From a virus: 28,989 bases of DNA. The notes under the pieces are model-generated. The model was not told where the DNA came from and made no database searches. It was given only the letters and a program-made list of their open reading frames with translations. Shown here piece after piece: positions 7,721-16,503 of this stretch (position 1 is its first letter; each line of letters starts with the position of its first letter). Location: IMG/VR virus record IMGVR_UViG_3300030406_003847, positions 1-28,989 of that record. One strand, 5' to 3'. Made by a program: the position numbers and the translations under genes.

Positions 7721-9489
7721 TATTTCAAACCAAGCTCTTCGCCCGCTTGGGCTTGGGCTGCTTGTGTAACCTGACCCGATAACAGAGCCGCTGCATCGGT
7801 AGTTGCAACTGAGCTTGTAATGTAATCTTTGCCCATTATTAGATAGATTGCTTGGAGTCGCTGTTCGTAGTTTTCTGGCGTAGTGCCAGAACGGTACTTA
7901 CTGAGTTCTTTGGATGCTTTTATGCGAACGGCGCGCTGTTGGATGCTGCCGAGTAAGCGGTTCATTTCACTATTGAGGTCGGACTGTGCTTTCTTGGCGC
8001 TGTCCTTCTTACCCTTTAGTTGATCTTTGCGCTTTTGAGCAGCAGCGCTTGCAGCGGCTCTTCGTTTCTTAGCGTCCGCATTGACAAGAGCAATGAGGAG
8101 AGCCTGTCCTGTTTCCGCTGCAGTTTTGGCTGTCGTAGCCTTCTTCTGCTCGACATCAGCCTCAGCCTGTTTGATTTGCGCTTCACGCAGGCGTATCTTC
8201 TGAGCACGATCAGGATCAAACTTCGGAATCAGGTCAACAACTTCCTTCTCAAACTCAGTGGCGATTTCGTCGTCAGTTCTGAAGTAGTCACCCAAGGTTT
8301 CACGAACCGGAGCGAACCGGCCCAGTAGGTTCCTAACCTCCTGAGCGTCCTCTTCAGATTTGACCTCACGTGCCATGCGCCGCAGTTCCTGTTTCTGCTG
8401 GAATGGGGACAGTGTTGCCAGTTGTTGACCACGCTCACTGAGGAACGATACAGGTGCCCGCTGTGCAAGTTCCCGGCCCCGCTTGCGCAGTTCTCGGTTG
8501 ATTGCTTCTCGGTTAGCCATCCTTGCCTCGGTGGACTTGTCGATGTTTTGCTGGACGATGAACGGGTTGATCTGTTCGCCGAACTTCTCTTGGAACGTGC
8601 GGCTCTGCCTTTCAAACTGCTTGTTATCCTTACGCACCTGATTGGCGAGCGCCCTGAGTTGCTCATCATCCATATCAGCAAGTTGTTCTGACTGGATCAG
8701 TTCCGGGGTTGGAAGTTCTTCTTCGATCTGCTTGCGGATGGCTTCTTCGCTTAGTGCAGCCGCATCCGCTGCAGTGCTTGCCCGGCCTTCACGCTGCGCC
8801 TGGGTAACCATTTGAAGGATGCGCTCTTCCGGCACCGTCATGCGCGTTTCAGAGGTCACTGGGCCACCGTAGGCTAGTTGCTCAAACTCCCGCTTGGTGT
8901 CAGCAACGCGCTGGTCTAGTTCTTTGGAGCGCCTGTCTTTAGCCCCAAGTTGTTTCTGGGCTTCTGTAAGTTGCGTAAATACGTCCGACACCTCACGGGC
9001 TTGGTCAATCAAAGCCATCCGGTCAGGATCATCGGCAGGCATCCTGTCGATCAGTGCTTGCAGTTTCTCTAGTTTATCAAACTGCATCTTACGCTGACCT
9101 TCGATAGCCTGCATCTCTGCTTGCATGGCCATGTTGCCACGCGCAGTGACGGTATCAGGCATTGCGTCTGGGTCACGTTCTGCCATGCGCTCACGCTGCT
9201 GACGGACCTCTTGCTGACTTTGCCCTGCCTTCATCTGCTTTTGTGCTAACTCAGCGTCTTTGAGTTGGGCGATTGCAGCGCTGCGTTTTGCCGCTGCTTC
9301 TTTGGCAAGCCCGAGCCCACCCTCCTTGGAGCGGAAAGGCAGTTTGCCTAAAGCGCCGATACCCTGAGCCAAGAGGTAGACACCGCCTGGGGATACGAAC
9401 GATGCAAGCGCTCGGTCCATGGCAGTTTCCTGCGGACCAGACCGTTGGATGATTGGAGCCTTGAACGATGATCCTACAATACGCGCCAT
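7720..9489 (-). CDS. Internal virion/ejection protein candidate, coiled-coil rich (589 aa)
   Basis: The product is almost entirely charged, Gln/Ala/Glu/Arg-rich helix, with long coiled-coil stretches (about 65-215, 265-320 and 420-500). It has one short hydrophobic N-terminal segment (YLLAQGIGALGKL). No enzymatic motif is seen. It lies between two other large helical genes with 1-nt overlaps on both sides. This matches the middle member of a T7 gp14-gp15-gp16-like set, which forms the internal core and the DNA-ejection conduit. Confidence in the coding call is high; the role is inferred. Confidence 0.75.
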   Translation of the reverse strand: MARIVGSSFKAPIIQRSGPQETAMDRALASFVSPGGVYLLAQGIGALGKLPFRSKEGGLGLAKEAAAKRSAAIAQLKDAELAQKQMKAGQSQQEVRQQRERMAERDPDAMPDTVTARGNMAMQAEMQAIEGQRKMQFDKLEKLQALIDRMPADDPDRMALIDQAREVSDVFTQLTEAQKQLGAKDRRSKELDQRVADTKREFEQLAYGGPVTSETRMTVPEERILQMVTQAQREGRASTAADAAALSEEAIRKQIEEELPTPELIQSEQLADMDDEQLRALANQVRKDNKQFERQSRTFQEKFGEQINPFIVQQNIDKSTEARMANREAINRELRKRGRELAQRAPVSFLSERGQQLATLSPFQQKQELRRMAREVKSEEDAQEVRNLLGRFAPVRETLGDYFRTDDEIATEFEKEVVDLIPKFDPDRAQKIRLREAQIKQAEADVEQKKATTAKTAAETGQALLIALVNADAKKRRAAASAAAQKRKDQLKGKKDSAKKAQSDLNSEMNRLLGSIQQRAVRIKASKELSKYRSGTTPENYEQRLQAIYLIMGKDYITSSVATTDAAALLSGQVTQAAQAQAGEELGLK

Positions 9490-10226
9490 TAGATCGACCC
9501 TAAACCACGACCGCCGCTAGCGAACATGTCCTCTTCGTAAAGCCTAAACTTACGAGCTTGCTCAAGTGCGTACTCACGCTCGGTTTCTGAGATGTCCTGA
9601 CGTGAAGCATAGCGTTCCAGTTCTTTGGCAATGCCCTCTTCGTCGTCTCCGAATACACCTCTGTATTGACTTTCAATGCCTTCAATAAACGACTCGACGC
9701 TTTGCTGTGCTTCTGCCGGGCTGACGTACTTCTCAGCCATGAACTGCTGCTTCTCTAGCCGGGTATCAATCGCCCGCTCTTCAGCAGATGCAGCATCAGC
9801 CGCAGCTTGCGCCTGCAGGCCAGCGCCCACGTCAGCCAGCATCTCACCACGTCCGCCACCACGGGCCATACGGGCACTGCGCCCAACGTCAGCAGCGAGG
9901 CTTTGCTCTGCGCCACGACGAGCGGCTGCCGATCTAGCCTTTGCGGCCCTAGTAATCGCATCAGCTTTCTGGTCGAACAAACCCTCAGCAGTCTGGCCAA
10001 TACCACGCAAACCCGTTCCAACGCCGGCTCGGGCTCGTTCTAGGCGCTGCTCTTCTCGGGTTCCACGACCACGGCGACGAGTAGTTCCCGGCGAGGTTTG
10101 ACCGGGACGACTAACAACGGGACCAGTTCGAGCGGCACCTGCCTGCTGCAGGTTGCGTTGCGCCGTACCCTGCATGTTGTTTTGATTGCGGCGTCTACGC
10201 TGCCGTCCTCGTTCAAACACACTCAT
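9489..10226 (-). CDS. Internal virion protein candidate, Arg/Ala-rich (245 aa)
   Basis: The N-terminus is strongly basic (ERGRQRRRRNQNN, then a TTRRRGRGTREEQR stretch). An Ala/Gly-rich helical middle follows (AAARRGAEQSLAADVGRSARM), then an acidic helical C-terminus. AAGGGG-type Shine-Dalgarno (AAGGGG, about 6 nt upstream) supports ATG 10226. Small, basic, Ala-rich proteins ahead of two larger helical proteins resemble T7 gp14/P22 gp7-type ejection proteins that touch DNA or membrane. No family is recognised from sequence alone. Confidence 0.7.
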   Translation of the reverse strand: MSVFERGRQRRRRNQNNMQGTAQRNLQQAGAARTGPVVSRPGQTSPGTTRRRGRGTREEQRLERARAGVGTGLRGIGQTAEGLFDQKADAITRAAKARSAAARRGAEQSLAADVGRSARMARGGGRGEMLADVGAGLQAQAAADAASAEERAIDTRLEKQQFMAEKYVSPAEAQQSVESFIEGIESQYRGVFGDDEEGIAKELERYASRQDISETEREYALEQARKFRLYEEDMFASGGRGLGSI

Positions 10227-10235
10227 AATAACCCC

Positions 10236-11843
10236 TTAGCACAGATGCTTCTTACCAACTATGTACACCCAGTGACCGCCAAAGCCGATGACACCCTCGT
10301 TGGCAGGCATATTGTCTATGCCACCAGAGTCACCGATTTCCCACCTGATTTCAAGGTATTGGTCCATACCCGCCATCGCAGGAGTGAAGGGCAGCAACGC
10401 CCCTACGCTAGGTGCCATAGCCGTTCTTGTAAGTTCACTACTGAGCGCTTGACCAACAAAGATCGGACGCCCCGTGTCGTCTAATCCCGCCTTGGCATTG
10501 TTGTCGTAACCAGTGCCCTCCTGGCCCACGATGTGAACCAAGGGGATGTTCATCAGTTGCATGTTCTCAGTGCGGATGATTGCTTGATCGATTTGGTATC
10601 CGCCCTTGGTTGCAGGTGTCCACTCAGCAAAAGCAACCTGCCTGCTTTCAAACAGGTCAGTTCGCACACCGCAGCCGACACCCACTCCAACCTTGTTGGT
10701 AAACGTGGCAGACGTGGGCACCACCGCTCCAACGTTGACGCAGGCAAACACGTGGTGGATTGTCATAGGGAACTGCAGCGGGATGATGCGTCGGTCGCAC
10801 ACAGCGTTTGAATACGGTGACGCGCCAATCAACGGCAGGAACGGAGTGTCGTCACCAGCCGGAACCCCACCACGACAGTACCAGCCGTTACCCCACATAG
10901 GGACTGCGATGATTTCGTAGGCAGCATCGTCGAGGATATTACTCTTGAATGTCTGCCTGCTCTTCTCGCTGTACCCACCCTTGAGGCGGTTGTGAAATAC
11001 CGTGTCAATCTTTTCGAGCGCTGTCTGAACGCCGTCACCAGCCGTGTTGTCATCAGCGGTAATCAAAGCGCCAGCACCCGGCGCAGTCGTAGTTACCGGG
11101 CTGACCGACCTGCCGCCCTTGTGGCTGGTGGGGATGTTCTGCAACTCGTTGTCATTGCTGACAATCTTGTCCCGCTCCATAAGAGGTGCATAGAAGTCAA
11201 GGGTAACTACAAGGCTGTTGATTACCAAGTCTGCAGCGCTGCTTTGAAACGAACTAAGATCAACCTCCAGAAACAGCACCTGATAAGGGTCAACGCTGAT
11301 GCCTAGCCCCGTCTTGATGCTGGGGTTTTGAACGAAGTCAGCGTTGCTAAACTGCAGGCTATCGAAGGTGATTGATGCAAGTTGGTTATCCGGGAAGCCA
11401 GCCGAGCCACCGAACACCAGACTCTTCTTACTAAAGATGTTTACTGTAAACTCAACATGATCGACCTCGTCAAAGTCCAAGCTGCCATCTTCCTTGATGG
11501 CTGCTGCCTCTGCACGCTGGTCGAAAGACAGGCTGATGGAGTCCAGCACATAACTGATGTCTTGAGGGTAGCTGACCCCATTAGATCGGAACATCTCTTG
11601 AGGAGGGGCAAGGGTAAACGATGCCTGTACCTGCCTGCGGTCAGTGCTCCCTGATGCGCCAATCTTCGGCTGTAGCCCAGACCACGGGAACGATATGCGG
11701 AACCGACTGTTGGCGGTGTCCATGTTGGACGCTTCCACGCCTGTGCTGGTAAACCGGGTGAGCGATTTCTGGATCTGAGTATGGATGTGGCTGGTAAGGA
11801 GTTTGACTCCACGACTTAGCCTCTTGAAACCAATCTTAGGCAT
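10236..11843 (-). CDS. Structural protein candidate, probable tail/fibre-associated (535 aa)
   Basis: The protein is beta-rich with few charges, many Ser/Thr/Val/Gly residues and no signal peptide or catalytic motif. The basic N-terminal ~30 residues (KIGFKRLSRGVKLL) may be an attachment region. The central and C-terminal parts read like a beta-sandwich or jelly-roll surface protein (for example VLFLEVDLSSFQ, LVINSLVVTLDFYAPL, YLEIRWEIGD). It lies between the tail nozzle/beta-helix group and the ejection genes and overlaps the preceding gene by 8 nt. The start is 11843. The function is not recognised; a virion surface role is inferred from location. Confidence 0.7.
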   Translation of the reverse strand: MPKIGFKRLSRGVKLLTSHIHTQIQKSLTRFTSTGVEASNMDTANSRFRISFPWSGLQPKIGASGSTDRRQVQASFTLAPPQEMFRSNGVSYPQDISYVLDSISLSFDQRAEAAAIKEDGSLDFDEVDHVEFTVNIFSKKSLVFGGSAGFPDNQLASITFDSLQFSNADFVQNPSIKTGLGISVDPYQVLFLEVDLSSFQSSAADLVINSLVVTLDFYAPLMERDKIVSNDNELQNIPTSHKGGRSVSPVTTTAPGAGALITADDNTAGDGVQTALEKIDTVFHNRLKGGYSEKSRQTFKSNILDDAAYEIIAVPMWGNGWYCRGGVPAGDDTPFLPLIGASPYSNAVCDRRIIPLQFPMTIHHVFACVNVGAVVPTSATFTNKVGVGVGCGVRTDLFESRQVAFAEWTPATKGGYQIDQAIIRTENMQLMNIPLVHIVGQEGTGYDNNAKAGLDDTGRPIFVGQALSSELTRTAMAPSVGALLPFTPAMAGMDQYLEIRWEIGDSGGIDNMPANEGVIGFGGHWVYIVGKKHLC

Positions 11844-12612
11844 AGCGCAACGGCTCCAAGAAAGTAGCAGTTAGTGTGGGCGTAAAGTTACGCCAAGGCT
11901 GTGTGCCCCACAATACGGTGCTGCCTGACTCGTCCGGGATCAACAGAACTAAACGGATGCGCCCAAAGGCTCGGACTGGGATGTTAACGTCCTGTAGATT
12001 GATGAACCAACCAGAAGCATTACCGCCAGGATAAGCAGGCGACATAACAGTCGTCGGCGCACCTGACAAAGCAGTCGAGGTAAGCAACCACGCATCCGTG
12101 CTGAAGTTCTGCTTGTGAATCTCCATATCCGACTGCGATCGGTCACTGGGCGCATACTCAGAGTCCACATAGACATGTATCTCAACTTGGTCCGCATTAG
12201 GCGGTAGGTAAGGAGCGGAAATGCCAGGCATTTGATATGGCGCACCAGCCGCATCATCCTGCAGCATGGCATATGTTAGGTTGTGAATGATGACCGGGTG
12301 ATCGAACGTAGTGCTCGTTTCCCATCCAATAAGACCGGTGCTGCTATTTGCTTGGGTGCCTTTGTATCGGAACGGGTTCTTCACACTGCCAGTGTTGACA
12401 ATGGGAAAGTATGGATCACGCCTAGCTGCGCCGGTATCAAGGATAGGGCTAAAGCCAAAGACAAGTTGGCTTTGCGTGAAGCGGGTTTTGACCGCAGACA
12501 GCGGCACACCATCTGACAGTTCCTCCAGTTTCTGGAGTGCCTCTTCGAGGCGGTTGCCATCAATCGTGGTGCCGTCACTGAACTGCTGATGAGTAATGTA
12601 TCTGATGCTCAT
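11836..12612 (-). CDS. Structural protein candidate (258 aa)
   Basis: The N-terminal ~45 residues are helical (TTIDGNRLEEALQKLEELSDGV), a trimerisation- or docking-like segment. A long beta-rich domain follows, with strands such as ADQVEIHVYVDSEY and FGRIRLVLLIPDESG. It overlaps both neighbours (4 nt with the beta-helix gene, 8 nt with the 535-aa gene), so the three appear to form one translational unit. The N-terminal helix followed by beta sandwich is common among phage tail appendage proteins. No family is recognised. Confidence 0.7.
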   Translation of the reverse strand: MSIRYITHQQFSDGTTIDGNRLEEALQKLEELSDGVPLSAVKTRFTQSQLVFGFSPILDTGAARRDPYFPIVNTGSVKNPFRYKGTQANSSTGLIGWETSTTFDHPVIIHNLTYAMLQDDAAGAPYQMPGISAPYLPPNADQVEIHVYVDSEYAPSDRSQSDMEIHKQNFSTDAWLLTSTALSGAPTTVMSPAYPGGNASGWFINLQDVNIPVRAFGRIRLVLLIPDESGSTVLWGTQPWRNFTPTLTATFLEPLRYA

Positions 12613-13205
12613 GGAACCACCTGAGTGTAACTTACATGATGAAACGGACTGTTTATATCTGTTAAGTTCATGGACCCCAAAACTGCAACCGTCGAGGCAT
12701 GGACGTTGTAGTTGTAAATAATGTGCCCAGTGTTACTTTGTGCGCCATGAAAGATGGTATCGCTGACCGATAAGTAGCCACCATCATTTACTTGGATGTA
12801 GGTATCAGCCGCAACGCTGTGCTTGCCATCAGCTTTGATTACCTGACATTTCTGCAGGATAAGCCTGCCGCCGTTCTCGATGGTCAGCCCCGCACTAGCA
12901 GACGACATTTCAATGTAGGCATTGCACAACGTCACCGTGCCCTTGATAACAATGTCACGCTGGAACCTAACGCCAGGAGCGCAGGTGATCATGTGCTTGC
13001 CTGACTCTACAGTGAAGCCGCCATACGTGCCGGTCGGTACAAACAAACCGCCGAAGTCCTTACGCTCGAAGGTAATCGCTGACTCGGGATCAATGATCTG
13101 CGCGCCCAGCGAGCGCACTGTGTCATTGTAAGATTCGGTAACGTTGTAGTTGAGACTGTTGCGCTGTGTGCGCTCTGCATCAAACAGTTCCCGTGTTTTG
13201 CTCAT
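12609..13205 (-). CDS. Beta-helix-like tail appendage protein candidate (198 aa)
   Basis: A helical N-terminus (SKTRELFDAERTQRN) is followed by short repeated turns from about residue 60. Examples are GGFTVESGKHMITCAPG, RDIVIKGTVTLCNAYIE, AGLTIENGGRLILQKCQVI and YIQVNDGGYLSVSDTIF. Repeated V/I-x-x-G/N-G turns spaced about 20-25 residues apart suggest a small right-handed parallel beta-helix, the fold used by many tailspikes. It is short for a full depolymerase spike and may be an adaptor or truncated spike. The call is from the visible repeat pattern only. Confidence 0.65.
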   Translation of the reverse strand: MSKTRELFDAERTQRNSLNYNVTESYNDTVRSLGAQIIDPESAITFERKDFGGLFVPTGTYGGFTVESGKHMITCAPGVRFQRDIVIKGTVTLCNAYIEMSSASAGLTIENGGRLILQKCQVIKADGKHSVAADTYIQVNDGGYLSVSDTIFHGAQSNTGHIIYNYNVHASTVAVLGSMNLTDINSPFHHVSYTQVVP

Positions 13206-15787
13206 CGACCCACCCGCCGACGTGCTTTGCTGCGCAGGCGGAGGAGCATCTTAGAACTTTTGATTCGGATGGATTCCGCTTTGTTTCGCATGAACCCGAA
13301 CATCATGTAGCTGATTGTTTCGCCACGTGTGCTGTCCGAAGTCTGGATGGTATCAAACTCTTCATCGTCGATGAGGTAGTCACCATAGGTTGCAGCGTTA
13401 TTGAAAGTCTTTGGTGTGATCGAAGTGGACGAGCGGAAACGACTGCGAACACTAAGTTTGTTAGCAATCGACTCTATGTTTCCACCTGTAAAATCAATCA
13501 CTTGGGATGACCAGTCTTTCCAGTCGCTACCAAGGAGGGTGTTGTAAACGCCCCACAACCAGCCAGTAGACAACTCGCTTGTGGCAGTTCCGTGGCTCAC
13601 CATCGAAGTGAACAAACCACGTGACTGGATCTGGGCGTTGCCATCGCTGACCTGCATACCTTTGTATGCCCAGTCAACTGCCTGCGCTTTGCTGTCATTG
13701 GCATTGAGTTGGCCAAAGTATGACTGCCAAACATAAACTGACGGGTTAGCTGTGCCGGATGCGCTGGTCACAGTAGATACCACGTTGCTGATACCGTATC
13801 CCCAGAAGTTCCCAGTAACTGGCGATCCCGTCAAAACGTACCATGGATTGCGCTGGCTCATCGTTGTGTTGGTGGCAACAGCAGCACCAAGCGATAGGCT
13901 TAGATTGTCTTTCCCGCCTGCCGGAGTAAGAGTCAGCGTATAGTTTGCCGCATTGTTAAGGCGCTCTGTCGGCACAAGGCCGGCAGCATCGAACACAAAG
14001 TTAGCGTCCTGATAGTCAAACGACAGCAGGCTTGCCGTTGGGTTCTTGTGGGCAGCGTCCGTAACTAGATCAATCTGTACTTCGTAGCCGCCCGTGTTGC
14101 CGTTGTATGTAGGTTTGCCAATGTAATACCGGTTGGTATTCGACGCTGCACCGTAGACCAGTTTCCAGTAACCAACGACAGTTCGGCTGTCCTCGTCTTT
14201 GATGCTGCGATCTAACGCCCCGCCACGGCCATACTCAAGAAGGTAGTAACTGGTGCTGTCTACCTGCTCACTGGTAATGGCGTCTGTAACCGTCTCAGTT
14301 TCAACGCTGCCAACCATAAACAAGCGGTCGCCAGTGTACATGACGAATGGGTTGTCAACGTTCTTGGTGACACCAACAAACGAAACGCCACCACTAACTG
14401 CGACACTGCTCTCTAGCGGCCAAATGCTCCACTCACCGCCAGTATATACCCAACACACATTGCTGCTAGCAAAACAGGCCACAAGCGCCTGCTTCTCTTC
14501 CCAGTATGATAGCGATACGGTTTCACCGTCTTTGTACCTGTACAGTGTAGTGGGTTGCTCGTTGTTCACAGGGTCAGCGACACCGCTAGCTGTGAGGTAG
14601 TGATTCAATGGGGAGGTGATACCACCAGCAAAGAATGAACTAATCGGGATACTAAGTTCCTGAAACTCGGTGCCGTTGTTTGAAAGGTAGATGCCACTCT
14701 TGCCGACCCAGAACGTACCAGCACCAGTTGAGTATACTGCGGTCTGCGAAACACAGCCCACTGTTTTGCTCAGAGTAACGATGAACCCTCGGGAGGCCAG
14801 ATCGCCTACCGACGGTTGATAGAAGAACGTTTCGTCTTCAGTGAAGATCATCAGGTTGTCGAGGACCTGGCTCATCGCAGTAATACGGTTGGACGTTGGA
14901 ACCTGAATGAAGTTGTTGGCGGCAAAACTGTTAGGCGTTCCAATATCGCTGAAAAAGACCTCGTTACGACCGGCAATAGCCAGCCTTCCGCCTACACTAG
15001 CCACCGCTTGGATAGCAGGCAGTTCAGAGTTGTTGCGGTAGGTGAAGCCCTCGTTGAAGACGCCATCGACAGCAGTCAGACGGTTGATCAGCGATGATTC
15101 TGAACGACCATTCACCCAGTCGTTTTTCTGCGCTGACTCTACCTGCCCTGTCTTGATCTTACGAAAGTCCACAGGGAAGTAGGACAGGATACCGGTAAAC
15201 TCATTGCCGAAGATAAGACCGGACTGGAAACCGAGAAAGAAGAAAGGCGCATCAAGACCGCCAACGAAGTTCTGTCGATCAAAGTCTTGGTTCGTCTCGT
15301 AGCAGCCGTGCCATGTAGCTGGGCTATTTGATGTAGTCGCTCTACCGGGGCTTTTGTTTTGCCCGGTGTGGTTGTGCAAGACTTCCTCGTAAAACTCACC
15401 GGTATCTACATCGTGGATGCTTACACTGTAGTAAGCACCCCAGCGGTTCGATGAGTCAGCCTCGGAACCATCGACGCCCTCACCGGATGACGAGCGCACC
15501 TGAAACACTGACAGGATCTGAGTGGTGCCAAACTCAGTTTCGATGGCGTGGCTACCAAGGTGCTTCTGATACCCAGCGCTGAAGTCCACGGGGTTTACCC
15601 CTTGGAACACGTTGCTTACGTTGCTGAGCGTGGTGTCAATCTGACCTAACTGACCAAACCCGCTGCGGACCGATAGGTATGCCTGACCATCAGGACGCCA
15701 TACATTTTGCGCCCAGTCCCCACGCTCAAGGTTTCGGTCCTCGACACCACCAGCAATAAGTTCAAGCTCAACGCCAGGTACCGCCAT
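13202..15787 (-). CDS. Large tail nozzle/hub protein (P22 gp10- or T7 gp12-like)
   Basis: The 861-aa product is beta-rich throughout. Residues about 270-380 have a propeller-like signature seen in podovirus nozzle and 'stabilisation' proteins: AIQAVASVGGRLAIAGRNEV, FFSDIGTP, NRITAMSQVLDNLMIFTEDETF and GTFWVGKSGIYLSNNG. It directly follows the adaptor gene with a 1-nt overlap, the same order as portal-adaptor-nozzle in podoviruses. It would cap the portal-adaptor channel and hold packaged DNA. The class call rests on size, pattern and position. Confidence 0.8.
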   Translation of the reverse strand: MAVPGVELELIAGGVEDRNLERGDWAQNVWRPDGQAYLSVRSGFGQLGQIDTTLSNVSNVFQGVNPVDFSAGYQKHLGSHAIETEFGTTQILSVFQVRSSSGEGVDGSEADSSNRWGAYYSVSIHDVDTGEFYEEVLHNHTGQNKSPGRATTSNSPATWHGCYETNQDFDRQNFVGGLDAPFFFLGFQSGLIFGNEFTGILSYFPVDFRKIKTGQVESAQKNDWVNGRSESSLINRLTAVDGVFNEGFTYRNNSELPAIQAVASVGGRLAIAGRNEVFFSDIGTPNSFAANNFIQVPTSNRITAMSQVLDNLMIFTEDETFFYQPSVGDLASRGFIVTLSKTVGCVSQTAVYSTGAGTFWVGKSGIYLSNNGTEFQELSIPISSFFAGGITSPLNHYLTASGVADPVNNEQPTTLYRYKDGETVSLSYWEEKQALVACFASSNVCWVYTGGEWSIWPLESSVAVSGGVSFVGVTKNVDNPFVMYTGDRLFMVGSVETETVTDAITSEQVDSTSYYLLEYGRGGALDRSIKDEDSRTVVGYWKLVYGAASNTNRYYIGKPTYNGNTGGYEVQIDLVTDAAHKNPTASLLSFDYQDANFVFDAAGLVPTERLNNAANYTLTLTPAGGKDNLSLSLGAAVATNTTMSQRNPWYVLTGSPVTGNFWGYGISNVVSTVTSASGTANPSVYVWQSYFGQLNANDSKAQAVDWAYKGMQVSDGNAQIQSRGLFTSMVSHGTATSELSTGWLWGVYNTLLGSDWKDWSSQVIDFTGGNIESIANKLSVRSRFRSSTSITPKTFNNAATYGDYLIDDEEFDTIQTSDSTRGETISYMMFGFMRNKAESIRIKSSKMLLRLRSKARRRVGR

Positions 15788-16503
15788 TAGAACCGTCCGT
15801 AATAATCACGCTGCGGGGTAATGTATTGGGCATTGTCAGAAACGCGCCCAGTGGTCAGGTAGGTTTCAAGTTCGCGTTCTTTGCGGGCCATCTGCACCTG
15901 CAAGGGCTCGTTGAAAGCGCCATCTCGAATAGCGTAATATTGAGCAGCATACATCGCAATCAACTGATGATGCGGACGCAAGTCATCAATGTAATCGGTG
16001 GACACCGAGGTCCAGTTGATGATCGGTTCCCTGATGTATTCCAAACGGAGGTACTGCCCGGAGTAATCATAGGCAACAATCAGTGACTGACCATTGACGC
16101 AGTAATCACCTTGACCCTGGCTAACCTGCAGCGAAGTGGAAGCCGGCGTCAGGTAGTAGTTGAGATTGTCACCAGTAGACCCAACAGCACTAGGAGGCGA
16201 GTCAACAGAACCAATGCGGACAATCCGGGACATTAGTTTGTTTTGAGCCACAGCCGTTGCACCAAGGATAGGATGGGTGTCCGTGAAGTTAGCACCATCC
16301 GCTAGGCTAATCTCGGCTTGCGCATTGGGCACCAGCATATAGGTACGCTCAACAAAGTAGTTCGGGTCGATGGATGTGACCTTCTCACGGAAGTCACTAT
16401 ACCCTGCCTTTAGGTAGGTATTGGTGTTGTCCGACGTAAGGAAAGTCTCGTCAGTGTCATCGACCAGCGACTGGAACAGGTTGTAAACCTCACCAACGTT
16501 CAT
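15787..16503 (-). CDS. Head-tail adaptor (tail accessory factor, P22 gp4/T7 gp11-like)
   Basis: The 238-aa product begins with a helical region (MNVGEVYNLFQSLVDDTDE...TYLKAGYSDFREKV) typical of phage head-tail adaptors that dock under the portal. A central beta part follows, then a C-terminal helical region (LRPHHQLIAMYAAQYYAIRDG...ARKERELETYL). Such 'helix - sandwich - helix' adaptors follow the portal gene in podoviruses. Here the gene overlaps the portal stop and the nozzle start by 1 nt each. Charged helical termini and lack of catalytic motifs fit a ring-forming structural role. Confidence 0.82.
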   Translation of the reverse strand: MNVGEVYNLFQSLVDDTDETFLTSDNTNTYLKAGYSDFREKVTSIDPNYFVERTYMLVPNAQAEISLADGANFTDTHPILGATAVAQNKLMSRIVRIGSVDSPPSAVGSTGDNLNYYLTPASTSLQVSQGQGDYCVNGQSLIVAYDYSGQYLRLEYIREPIINWTSVSTDYIDDLRPHHQLIAMYAAQYYAIRDGAFNEPLQVQMARKERELETYLTTGRVSDNAQYITPQRDYYGRF

